This document shows, piece after piece, positions 50,770 through 61,122 of a stretch of 64,000 nt of DNA. The notes beneath the pieces were generated by a model. It was not told the DNA's origin. It made no database searches and was given only the letters and a program-made list of their open reading frames with translations. Within the stretch, counting starts at the first letter, position 1, and every line of letters starts with the position of its first letter. The DNA is from Curtobacterium sp. MCBA15_012 (GTDB taxonomy: Bacteria; Actinomycetota; Actinomycetes; Actinomycetales; Microbacteriaceae): the NCBI RefSeq assembly GCF_001864935.2, contig NZ_CP126267.1, forward strand, positions 1,550,001-1,614,000, in the 5' to 3' direction. Both the position numbers and the translations under genes were made by a program.

Positions 50770-51434
50770 CACCGGACCGCAACGAGGTCGCCCAGCGGCG
50801 CCCGCGACCCGACCTCGACCTGACCGACTTCCCGGCCGAGGAGTCGCGGGGCACGACGTTCTACCGGGCGAAGCGGCACGACCGTGGCGCGTGGTGGTTC
50901 GCGAGCACCGAGCCCGACGCCGACGGTGTCGACGGCGGCCGGTTCGACCTCGCCGTGCCGCGGGGCACCTGCTACTGGGCGGACGCGGTCGAGGTCGCCG
51001 TCCGGGAGCGCCTGGCGCACCACGTGCTCTCGACGAACACGGTGTTCGCGTCGCGGGCCCGGGAGATGGTCGTCGTCGCGGCCCGGGCGTCCCGCGGGCG
51101 ACGCTTCGCCGACGTCACGCACCCGGCGGCCGTGCGCTCCGGGGTGGGCGCCGAGCTCCAGACGATGGGCGACTACCGCGTGCCGCAGGCCTGGGCGCGC
51201 GCGTTCGACGCCGCGGGGTTCGCGGGGGTGCGGTACAGCACGCGCTTCACGAGCGCCGCGGCCGCGAACGCCTGGGCGGTCTTCGGGGCGGCCGGTGTGC
51301 CCCGCCGTCCACGACCCGAGCGGGTGCACCGCGACGGGGTCACCGCCTGCCGCGAGGCCGGGATCCGGGTGCTCGACGACGGGTCCGAGTCCGGGCCGGA
51401 GCGCTTCACCTTCGCGACGCCGCCGCAGGACTGA
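50766..51434 (+). CDS. RES-domain toxin (NAD+-degrading)
   Basis: 222 residues. RES features: GTTFYRAKRHDRGAWWFAS (Arg), GRFDLAVPRGTCYWADAVEVAVRERL (Arg, Tyr, Glu) and FAGVRYSTRFTSAAAANAWAVF (Ser, Arg). Known members (RES/MbcT) are ADP-ribosyltransferase-like enzymes that destroy NAD+ by phosphorolysis or hydrolysis and kill or arrest the cell. Coupled to the Xre-like antitoxin. Length and catalytic residues look intact. Such pairs can also act in phage defence; no phage genes are nearby. Confidence 0.87.
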   Translation: MTPDRNEVAQRRPRPDLDLTDFPAEESRGTTFYRAKRHDRGAWWFASTEPDADGVDGGRFDLAVPRGTCYWADAVEVAVRERLAHHVLSTNTVFASRAREMVVVAARASRGRRFADVTHPAAVRSGVGAELQTMGDYRVPQAWARAFDAAGFAGVRYSTRFTSAAAANAWAVFGAAGVPRRPRPERVHRDGVTACREAGIRVLDDGSESGPERFTFATPPQD

Positions 51435-51442
51435 CCCGCGGG

Positions 51443-51498
51443 CACGAGCGACCGGACGCGGGCGGGACCGGTCGCGCGGCCGGTCGCGCGCTCGTGCG
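51443..51498 (+). terminator. hairpin after the toxin gene
   Basis: GCACGAGC (51443-51450) pairs with GCTCGTGC (51491-51498), with further ACCGG/CCGGT pairing inside. Confidence 0.5.
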
Positions 51499-51541
51499 GC
51501 GGCGGTCGGCGCTGTCGGTGGCGGTGCCTACGGTGGCCCAC

Positions 51542-52639
51542 GTGGTGGAACCCGTGGACGCCTGGTGGCGCCGGCGACAGTGGTCGCGCGGCACAGCCGT
51601 GCCGTACGCCGTCGGGACCTTCCGTGAAGCGTGGGCCTCGTACCCGGTCCTGGTCCGGCAGTACCACCCGGAGTGGAACCACGGGGTCGTCCTGACCCAG
51701 GTGCCGCCGCTCGCCGAGGTCCTGCTCACGTGGGAGTGCGACGTCGGCCACGTCTTCGTCGCGACCCCCGCCGAGCAGCGCTCCCGGCCGGGCCGCGAAC
51801 GCCGCCGCTCGGTGTGGTGCCCGGAGTGCCAGGTCCAGGCACAGCCGCAGCGGTGGCCCGTGCTGCCCGAGGACTGGCCGGCGTCGGTGCCCGTCCCGCA
51901 GCGCGCCGTCCGGAGCGTCGGGCGCCAGACCCTGCCGTCGGCGCGCGGGGGAGCCGCAGCCGCGCGCGGACCGGCGGCCGTCGGGGCGCTGCCCGGTGCC
52001 GTCCCGTCCGGCGGCCTCCCGCCCGGTGCGGTGGCCTCGACCCGTCGTCGGCCCGTCCGTGGCGGTGCGCCCGTCCGCGGTGGTGGCCCCGTCCGGGGTG
52101 GCGGTGCGCCCGTGCGCGGTGGCGGACCGGTCGGCGGTGGCGCACCGGTGCGTTCCGGGCAGCCGATCCCGCGGGTCGTCTGCCCGAAGACCCCGCGACT
52201 GCCGTCGGGCGAGTCCTTCACGAGCACGTGCGCGCCGGCCACCGCGTCCGCGGTCGAGGCGGACCTCCGCGCGGCCCTGCAGGAGCGCTTCGCGTTCACG
52301 TTCTCGCACACGGCGATCCGCCTCGACCGACCGTTCTTCGACCACGTCGAGGCCTGGCCGGACATCGTCCTGCCGGAGCTCCGCGTCGCGATCGAGTACG
52401 ACAGCACGGGCCGCCACGGGCTCGAGCACGTCGGTCCGCGGCAGGAGACCGACCGGCGGAAGGACCGTGCGGTGCGGAGTGTCGGCTGGGAGGTCGTCCG
52501 CATCCGCACCGGACGCCTGCCCGCGCTCGGCCCGTACGACCTGCAGGTGTCGGGCATCTCCCGGCGGACCGTCGACCAGCTCGCCGACACGCTGCGCGAC
52601 CTGCGCGGACCGCTGTTCGTCGACGCCTACGCCCGGTGA
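51542..52639 (+). CDS. zinc-ribbon/endonuclease-fold protein with Gly-rich repeats
   Basis: 365 residues; GTG seven bases after TACGGT. Residues ~55-100 form a treble-clef-like zinc site (WECDVGHVFVATPAEQR ... VWCPECQ). A disordered Gly/Arg/Pro repeat region (GGAPVRGGGPVRGGG..., ~165-205) follows. The C-terminal domain is a PD-(D/E)xK/Vsr-DUF559-like nuclease: ELRVAIEYDSTGRHGLEH (E-x-D) and DRRKDRAVRSVGWEVVRIRTG. It probably cleaves or binds DNA; no methylase lies nearby. Family assignment beyond nuclease fold is uncertain. Confidence 0.68.
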   Translation: MVEPVDAWWRRRQWSRGTAVPYAVGTFREAWASYPVLVRQYHPEWNHGVVLTQVPPLAEVLLTWECDVGHVFVATPAEQRSRPGRERRRSVWCPECQVQAQPQRWPVLPEDWPASVPVPQRAVRSVGRQTLPSARGGAAAARGPAAVGALPGAVPSGGLPPGAVASTRRRPVRGGAPVRGGGPVRGGGAPVRGGGPVGGGAPVRSGQPIPRVVCPKTPRLPSGESFTSTCAPATASAVEADLRAALQERFAFTFSHTAIRLDRPFFDHVEAWPDIVLPELRVAIEYDSTGRHGLEHVGPRQETDRRKDRAVRSVGWEVVRIRTGRLPALGPYDLQVSGISRRTVDQLADTLRDLRGPLFVDAYAR

Positions 52640-52737
52640 CCGCGCCCTCCGCCCGCGCCGCCGACGACCGCGGTCGGGGTACGGCAACGGGGTACGCCAG
52701 CCTGAGACCGACGCCGAGCCGCCGGTAGGAACGAACG

Positions 52738-54078
52738 ATGACTGCGACCGTGTTCTGCCTCCACGCCCTCGGGTCGAGTTCGGAGGAGTTCGTGCTGCTC
52801 CGGTCCGAGCTCGCCGGCGACCTCGACCTGGTCGGGATCGACCTCCCCGGCTTCGGTCGCAGCCCGGCCTCGGCCGGCACGACGGTCGAGGAGATGGCCG
52901 TCGCCGTCGAGCGCGCCGTCGGGGCGAGCGGCGCCACCGAGTGGGTGCTCGTCGGCCACTCGATGGGCGGCAAGGTCGCCACGGTGGTCGCGGACCGCAC
53001 CGTCTCCGGTGCGAACGGCCTGTTCGGGCTCCGCGCCGTCGTGCTGCTCGCGGCCTCGCCGCTGTCGCCCGAGCCCATGGCCGAGGACCGTCGCGCTTCG
53101 ATGCTCTCGTGGGCCGAGGACGGTCGCATCCGCCCGGACCACGCCGCCGCGTTCGTCGACGCGAACACCGCCGAGGTCCTGCCGCCCGACCGGCACGAGA
53201 TGGCCGTGCACGACGTCGAGCGCACGGACCCCCGCGCCTGGCGGGACTGGCTGCTCCGCGGCAGCCGCGAGGACTGGTCGGCCGACGCCGTGCCGAACCC
53301 CGTCCCGACGCTCGTGATCGCCGGGGCCGAGGACGGCGACCTCGACGCCGACGCCCAGCGACGCCTGACGATGCCGCACTGGCCCGCCGCCGAGCTGCAC
53401 GTCGTCGACGGTGCGGCGCACCTGCTGCCGTGGGAGCGTCCGCTCGAGGTCGCTGCGGTCGTGCGTGACTTCTGGAACCGCCGGGTCGCGCACGCGCCGG
53501 CCGTCCCCGCCGGCGCGGTGCGCGTGATCGCCTCGCCCCGGGTCAGCGCCCGCACGCGCGGCGTCTTCGCGGTGCGCTCCCTCGCGGACGACCCCGCCGC
53601 CGAGCCCGCCGCGCTCACCCGTCGGCAGCTCGACACCCTGCGCGCCGTGGCCCGCACGGTCGTCCCGCAGCCCGGCCCGCACCACGTCGACCTGGCCCTG
53701 CGCGTGGACGCCCAGCTCGCCGCCGGCGCGGGCGACGGCTGGCGGCCCGACGGTCTGCCGACCGACGTCGAGGCGTACCGGGCGGCACTCGACGTGCTCG
53801 CCCCGGTGGTCGACGGCGGGGACCTCGATGCGGTCCTCGAGGCCGTCGCCGCCGGTCGCCACCGGTCGGACGGCCCGCTCGACGCCGGGGCGCTGCGCGC
53901 CTGGTTCGAGGACGCCAGCGTGGACCTGGTGAAGCAGTGGTTGGCGCACCCCGCGACCATGTCCGAGATCGACTACGACGGCTACGCCAACGGCGGCGAC
54001 GGCGTCCGCAAACAGGGCTTCCAGTTGCTCGGAGCCGGGCAACGCGAAGCATGGGAACCAGAGGGAGCACGACGATGA
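52738..54078 (+). CDS. alpha/beta hydrolase fused to a GMC oxidoreductase small-subunit domain
   Basis: 446 residues. N-terminal hydrolase: CLHALGSSSEEF (oxyanion), VLVGHSMGGKVATVV (nucleophile Ser), VIAGAEDGDLD (Asp) and GAAHLLPWERP (His). From ~residue 275 a second domain, RQLDTLRAVARTVVPQPGPHHVDLALRVD ... VDLVKQWLAHPATM, resembles gluconate 2-dehydrogenase subunit 3, the small partner of GMC dehydrogenases. Its stop overlaps the start of the GMC large subunit (ATGA). Joining a hydrolase to the small subunit suggests the two-gene unit hydrolyses an ester or lactone and oxidises the sugar or alcohol. Confidence 0.8.
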   Translation: MTATVFCLHALGSSSEEFVLLRSELAGDLDLVGIDLPGFGRSPASAGTTVEEMAVAVERAVGASGATEWVLVGHSMGGKVATVVADRTVSGANGLFGLRAVVLLAASPLSPEPMAEDRRASMLSWAEDGRIRPDHAAAFVDANTAEVLPPDRHEMAVHDVERTDPRAWRDWLLRGSREDWSADAVPNPVPTLVIAGAEDGDLDADAQRRLTMPHWPAAELHVVDGAAHLLPWERPLEVAAVVRDFWNRRVAHAPAVPAGAVRVIASPRVSARTRGVFAVRSLADDPAAEPAALTRRQLDTLRAVARTVVPQPGPHHVDLALRVDAQLAAGAGDGWRPDGLPTDVEAYRAALDVLAPVVDGGDLDAVLEAVAAGRHRSDGPLDAGALRAWFEDASVDLVKQWLAHPATMSEIDYDGYANGGDGVRKQGFQLLGAGQREAWEPEGARR

Positions 54079-55664
54079 GACTCGACGCACAGCGCCGCTA
54101 CCAGGACGACGAGGTCGTCGACGTGGTCGTCGTGGGCACGGGTGCCGGCGGTGCTCCGCTGCTCGCCCGGCTCGCCCGCGAGGGCCTGACCGCGGTCGCC
54201 CTCGAGGCCGGCCGCAACACCGAACCCGAGGACCACCTGCCCGACGAGGTCGAGGCGCCGGCGGACATCAACTGGATGGACGAGCGGATCAGCGGCGGGT
54301 CCGCCCCGACCGCGTTCGGCCCGAACAACAGCGGCACGGGCGTGGGCGGGTCGACCCTGCACTGGGGCGCGTTCACCCCGCGGCCGAGCACCCACGACCT
54401 GCGCCTGCGCACCGAGTCCGGGCAGGGCGAGGACTGGCCGGTCGACCACGCCGAGCTGACCGCGTACATCGAGCGCGTGGAGCACGAGGTCGGCGTCGCC
54501 GGCCCCGCGCACTACCCGTGGGACCCCGCACGCCGCTACCGGATGGGCCCGCCCGCCCGGAACGCGTCCTCGGACATGATGATGCGCGGCACCGCGGCGC
54601 TCGGCATCACCGCCACCGACGCCCCGGTCGCGCTCACCACCGAGGACCGGCACCAGGAGCACCACGGCCTCCGCCAGGCCTGCGTCTCGTGCGGGTCCTG
54701 CCACCAGGGCTGCCGCAACGGCGCGAAGGTGTCGATGGACACCACCTACCTGCCCGCCGCCGTGGCGTTCGGCGCGGAGATCCGACCCGGCTCGTTCGTG
54801 CACGGCATCGAGCTCGACGGGTCCGGACGCGTCAGCGCCGTGCTCTACACGCGCGACGGCCAGGAGCGCCGCCAGCGCTGCCGGTCCCTCGTGCTCGCAG
54901 CGGGCGGGGTCGAGACGGCACGCCTGCTCCTGCACACGGGCCTGGCGAACAGCAGCGGCCAGGTGGGCCGGAACTTCACGGCGCACGGTGCGACCCAGGT
55001 CTGGGCGACCTTCGACGAGTCGATGCGCTCCTACCGCGGGTACCCGTCGTCGATCATCACCGAGGACTTCGTCCGCCCGGCCGACGCCGACTTCGCGGGT
55101 GGCTACCTCATCCAGAGCCTGGGGGTGCAGCCGCTGACCTTCGCCACGACGCTCGTGCGCGGCGGCGGGCTGCGCGGCGCCGAGTTGGTGCGGGCGATGC
55201 GCGACTACCCCCGGACGGCCGGCGTCGGGATCAACGCCGAGTGCCTGCCGTACGTCGACAACCGGCTCGTGCTGTCCGACGAGCTCGACGAGCACGGTGT
55301 CCCGCGGGCCCGGGTGTCGTTCTCGCCCGGCAGCAACGAGGACGCCATCCGCGCCCACGCCGTCCGCACCATGACCGCGATCGTCGAGGCGGCGGGCGGC
55401 ACCGACGTCCGCGTGCTCGAGCGCACGGCGCACACCATCGGCACCGCGCGCATGGGGGCCGACGGCGGCAGCTCGGTCGTCGACCCGGCAGGCCGGTCGT
55501 GGGACGTGCCGAACATGTGGATCTGCGACAACTCGGTGTTCCCGAGCGCGGTCATCGCCAACCCGGCGCTGACGATCATGGCGCTGTCGCTCCGCACGGC
55601 CGACCGGTTCCTCCGTGACGACGCCGCGGCGGACCGGGCGGGAGCGGCGACCGTTGCCGCCTGA
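54075..55664 (+). CDS. GMC-family FAD oxidoreductase (gluconate-dehydrogenase-like large subunit)
   Basis: 529 residues. FAD-binding VVVVGTGAGGAPLLARLAREG, GVGGSTLHWGAFTPR, ETARLLLHTGLANSSGQVGRN, and C-terminal THIGTARMG-like HTIGTARMGADGGSSVVD with WICDNSVFPSAVIANPALTIMAL. A Cys cluster ACVSCGSCHQGCRNGAK occurs in this subfamily. It oxidises sugar acids or alcohols with FAD and passes electrons on via its small subunit, here fused to a hydrolase upstream. No Tat signal is visible; the complex may be cytosolic. Confidence 0.9.
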   Translation: MRLDAQRRYQDDEVVDVVVVGTGAGGAPLLARLAREGLTAVALEAGRNTEPEDHLPDEVEAPADINWMDERISGGSAPTAFGPNNSGTGVGGSTLHWGAFTPRPSTHDLRLRTESGQGEDWPVDHAELTAYIERVEHEVGVAGPAHYPWDPARRYRMGPPARNASSDMMMRGTAALGITATDAPVALTTEDRHQEHHGLRQACVSCGSCHQGCRNGAKVSMDTTYLPAAVAFGAEIRPGSFVHGIELDGSGRVSAVLYTRDGQERRQRCRSLVLAAGGVETARLLLHTGLANSSGQVGRNFTAHGATQVWATFDESMRSYRGYPSSIITEDFVRPADADFAGGYLIQSLGVQPLTFATTLVRGGGLRGAELVRAMRDYPRTAGVGINAECLPYVDNRLVLSDELDEHGVPRARVSFSPGSNEDAIRAHAVRTMTAIVEAAGGTDVRVLERTAHTIGTARMGADGGSSVVDPAGRSWDVPNMWICDNSVFPSAVIANPALTIMALSLRTADRFLRDDAAADRAGAATVAA

Positions 55665-55687
55665 CGCCTGACGCCTGACGCCTGACG
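55660..55687. repeat. 7-bp tandem repeat (CCTGACG)4
   Basis: Four perfect copies beginning in the last codon of the GMC gene; its TGA is in the first copy, and every copy carries a TGA. Confidence 0.9.
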
Positions 55688-55728
55688 CTGACGCCGGGCA
55701 CGCGCACCCGAGCGAGAGCGAGCGCGAG

Positions 55729-55757
55729 CGTGCCGGCACCGCACCGGTGCCGGCACG
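55729..55757. terminator. hairpin between convergent GMC and GIY-YIG-like genes
   Basis: CGTGCCGGCACC (55729-55740) pairs perfectly with GGTGCCGGCACG (55746-55757) around a 5-nt loop. Confidence 0.7.
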
Positions 55758-55810
55758 GGCACGGCCCCGCCCCGACGCCCGCCGACCACCCGTTCGGCGG
55801 GCGTCGTGCG

Positions 55811-56425
55811 TCACCCCCGCAGGGCCAGCGCCTCGCTCGTCCACCGCGCGTGCAGCGCCCACGGGTCGGTGACCCCGGCCCCGACCACCGCGACGTGCGC
55901 GAGCAGTGCCGGGGTCGTCCGGAACCACTCGGTGCGCGGGTACCGGTCGGCCGCGAACGCGCGGTGCCGTCGGCGTTCGAGCGTGCGGTCGCCCCGTTCG
56001 AACGCCAGGAGCTCCTGGTGCGGGACCGCCGCCAGGCGCTGCCGCGGGTTCGTCGTCGTGCCGATCTTGATCCGGTCGCCGAAGTCGTCGCGCTGCCGCA
56101 GGTAGTAGACGACGTCGACGCGGGGCGGCGCGAGGTCGCCGTCCGGCACGTCGCCCCACGGCCACTCGCACACGGCGCACAGGCTGCCCGACGGGAACCG
56201 GACGCCGCTCCGCGACCCGCACAGCGGGCACGGCCCGGGCAGCACGTCCTCGACACCGGTGTGCTCGGCGGCCAGGTCGGCCACGAGCGCGACGTGCCCC
56301 GCGCACAGCGGCAGCACGGCCGCGACGGCGGGCAGTGCGTCGCCGTCGCACCCGGGGATCGCGCACCGCGCGCGGTCGCCCGCACGGCCGTCGGGGACGG
56401 GAGGGGTGCGCTTCGCGGTGACCAC
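55811..56425 (-). CDS. GIY-YIG-like (T5orf172/MUG113-type) protein with Cys clusters
   Basis: 204 residues from GTG. N-terminal half has cysteine/histidine clusters (RCAIPGC ... LCAGH; GPCPLCGS ... LCAVC) likely to bind zinc. The C-terminal half DVVYYLRQRDDFGDRIKIGTTTNPRQRLAAVPHQELLAFERGD ... HRAF resembles the phage T5orf172/MUG113 branch of GIY-YIG nucleases (VYY, KIGTT, Arg, Glu region). Nucleic-acid binding or nicking is likely; target unknown. Convergent with the GMC gene. Confidence 0.7.
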   Translation of the reverse strand: MVTAKRTPPVPDGRAGDRARCAIPGCDGDALPAVAAVLPLCAGHVALVADLAAEHTGVEDVLPGPCPLCGSRSGVRFPSGSLCAVCEWPWGDVPDGDLAPPRVDVVYYLRQRDDFGDRIKIGTTTNPRQRLAAVPHQELLAFERGDRTLERRRHRAFAADRYPRTEWFRTTPALLAHVAVVGAGVTDPWALHARWTSEALALRG

Positions 56426-56554
56426 GCGCCGGACGCTAGCCGCACCCACCGACGTGCACCGCGCCTCCCGGCCGCACCGGAGCGCGCAGCCGCGACGACA
56501 GCGACCGCGGCGGCCGCAGCCCACCGCGACCGCGGCGGCCGCCGCGCGCCCGCG

Positions 56555-57400
56555 TCAGTCCGGGAACACCATGCCGACGGGTTCGCGCTTCTCCTCCTGG
56601 AACCGGTCCTCGGCACGGCCGAGCGCCCAGTACGCCGACAGCGACAGGTCGGCCTTGTCGAGTCCCCAGTCGTCCTGCAGCAGCCGACGGATCGCCTTGA
56701 CCGCGGTCCGCTCGCCGTGCGCGAAGACCCGGACCGGTCGGGAGGCGCGGGGCAGTGCGCGCGCCGCCGCCAGCAGGAGCGTGCCCGGCTCGGCGCCGGT
56801 GGCGTCGCGGTGCAGCCACCGCAGGTCGACCCCGGCGGGCACCACGAGCGCCTGCTCGTCCTCGGCACCGGCCACCTCGACGAGCGCGACGCCCTGCGCG
56901 GTGGCGGGCATCGCCTCCAGGGCGGCGCCGATCGCGGGCAGGGCGCTGTCGTCGCCGAGCAGCACGTGCGTGACGGCCGGTTCGGTGGACGGCGTGTACC
57001 CGCCGCCCGGGCCGCTCAGCGCGAGCAGGTCCCCGGGACGGGCGGCGGCCGCCCAGGGCCCGGCGAGGCCGTCGTCGCCGTGCACGACGAAGTCGATCGC
57101 GATCGTCCCCGCCGCGTGGTCGACGGCGCGCACGGTGTACGTGCGGCGCGCGGGCCGCTCGTGCTTCGGCAGGGCGGTGCGGAGCGCCTCGAGGTCGTAC
57201 GGCGGGGTGAGCCCGGACGACGGCGGGGCGAGCAGCAGCTTGACGTACTTGTCGGTCGCCGCGAGCCGGTCCGGGTCGGTGCCGTCGACGAAGTCCCGGA
57301 AGGCCGGCCCGCCGAGGTGGACGCGGACCATGTGCGGCGTCAGCCGTTCGGTCCGCTCGACGACGAAGACGTGCTGCTGGCGCTTCGGGCTGGGGGTCAT
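56555..57400 (-). CDS. siderophore-interacting protein (FAD-dependent ferric-siderophore reductase)
   Basis: 281 residues. LTPHMVRVHLGGP, DKYVKLLLAPP, RPARRTYTVRAVD (FAD-binding RxYTxR), GPWAAAARPGDLLALSGPGGGYTP and C-terminal DLSLSAYWALGRAEDRFQEEKRE are diagnostic of the SIP/ViuB family. It reduces ferric siderophores in the cytosol with NAD(P)H and releases iron. Divergent from the heme oxygenase-like gene with an iron box between them, so both are expected to rise when iron is scarce. Confidence 0.92.
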   Translation of the reverse strand: MTPSPKRQQHVFVVERTERLTPHMVRVHLGGPAFRDFVDGTDPDRLAATDKYVKLLLAPPSSGLTPPYDLEALRTALPKHERPARRTYTVRAVDHAAGTIAIDFVVHGDDGLAGPWAAAARPGDLLALSGPGGGYTPSTEPAVTHVLLGDDSALPAIGAALEAMPATAQGVALVEVAGAEDEQALVVPAGVDLRWLHRDATGAEPGTLLLAAARALPRASRPVRVFAHGERTAVKAIRRLLQDDWGLDKADLSLSAYWALGRAEDRFQEEKREPVGMVFPD

Positions 57401-57442
57401 CGGGGGACTTCCTGTCAGTGGGCTGCTTGACGTTCCGAGCAC

Positions 57443-57461
57443 TGAGGTTAGCTTTACCTCA
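57443..57461. promoter_or_regulatory. DtxR/IdeR-type iron box
   Basis: TGAGGTTAGCTTTACCTCA has perfect 6-bp half-sites TGAGGT/ACCTCA and agrees with the DtxR consensus (TTAGGTTAGGCTAACCTAA) at 14 of 19 positions. It lies between the divergent siderophore-interacting and heme oxygenase-like genes and touches the ATG of the latter, which favours repression by iron-loaded DtxR/IdeR. Confidence 0.8.
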
Positions 57462-58114
57462 TGGGTGCGACCGTGACGACGTTCTCCGAGCTGCTGCGGC
57501 GGCGGGCGGGCCGATCGGACGCGGCCGCCGGCACGTCCGGGGCCCACGGACTGCTCGCGGGGGAGTGCGAGGTCGCCGACTACGCCGACCTGCTCGGACA
57601 GTACGCCGTCGTGTACGCCGCACTCGAACGGGCCGCCGAACGGATGGCGGACCACCCCGTCGCGGCGCCGTTCGTCACGGCGCAGCTCACCCGGCTGCCC
57701 GCGATCCGCGCCGACCTCGAGTACCTCGTCGGCCCGGACTGGTCGGAGCTGTGCTGCCCGACGCCCGCCACCACGGCGTACGTCCGACGCCTGAACGAGG
57801 TCGCGGCGACGTCGCCCGGCGGGTTCGTGGCGCACCACTACACGCGGTACCTCGGCGACCTCAGCGGCGGCCCGTCGCTCGCCCGGCTGCTCGAGGAGCG
57901 GTTCGGCTTCGACACGAACGGCGTGCTCTTCACGATCTTCGACCAGGTCGCCGACCCGGCGGCGTTCGAGGACACCTACCGTGCCGAACTCGACGCCGCC
58001 CCGTGGTCGGCCGAGGAGCGCGAGGCCGTCCTCGCCGAGGTCGACCTGGCCGCGTCGCTCGACCGTGCGGTGCTGCGGTCCATCGGGCACGGCGCCCCCG
58101 CCGCGACGGCCTGA
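57461..58114 (+). CDS. heme oxygenase-like protein (biliverdin-producing type)
   Basis: 217 residues. The distal helix FVAHHYTRYLGDLSGGPSLAR with the GDLSGG kink and FDQVADPAAFEDTYRAELD are typical of bacterial heme oxygenases (HmuO/HO-1 fold), which free iron from heme. At the N-terminus, where HmuO has AQAHEKAEH with the proximal heme ligand His, this protein reads GRSDAAAG, so the ligand seems to be Ser or supplied elsewhere. An in-frame GTG at 57473 would clear the operator. Iron-box control fits heme-iron use. Confidence 0.8.
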   Translation: MGATVTTFSELLRRRAGRSDAAAGTSGAHGLLAGECEVADYADLLGQYAVVYAALERAAERMADHPVAAPFVTAQLTRLPAIRADLEYLVGPDWSELCCPTPATTAYVRRLNEVAATSPGGFVAHHYTRYLGDLSGGPSLARLLEERFGFDTNGVLFTIFDQVADPAAFEDTYRAELDAAPWSAEEREAVLAEVDLAASLDRAVLRSIGHGAPAATA

Positions 58115-58241
58115 GCACCGGCGCCGTCGCACCGCTCGGAGTCCGTCCGGACGGTCCTCGTCACGCGTCGTCACGCGTCGCCGTCCGCCGGTACGCTGCT
58201 GGGGACCCGGGCCGCGTGCCCGGCGGACGTGAGAGGAACCC

Positions 58242-60899
<2,658 letters not shown>

Positions 60900-60926
60900 C
60901 CGGGTCGGGTCGCGCCGCGACCCGGT

Positions 60927-60974
60927 GACGGACGGGAGGCACGTGGCGGGTCCGCCACGTGCCTCCCGTCCGTC
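60927..60974 (+). terminator. palindromic terminator after ppc (family copy 6)
   Basis: 22-nt arms 60927-60948 and 60953-60974 pair perfectly; the inner stem is ACGTGGCG/CGCCACGT. The only one of the six copies at a tandem rather than convergent gene end. Confidence 0.75.
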
Positions 60975-61122
60975 CGGGGTCGCCCCGCGCGCCCACCCGC
61001 GCCGCCTGCCGCTCTCGTGCGGCACGTCCGCTGTCGTCCGACGGCCGCGGTGTCGCACGATGCGCACGCATCCGCGGCCCTGGTCCCGTCGAACCGATTC
61101 GATGGCGCGTACCGTGGCGCGC

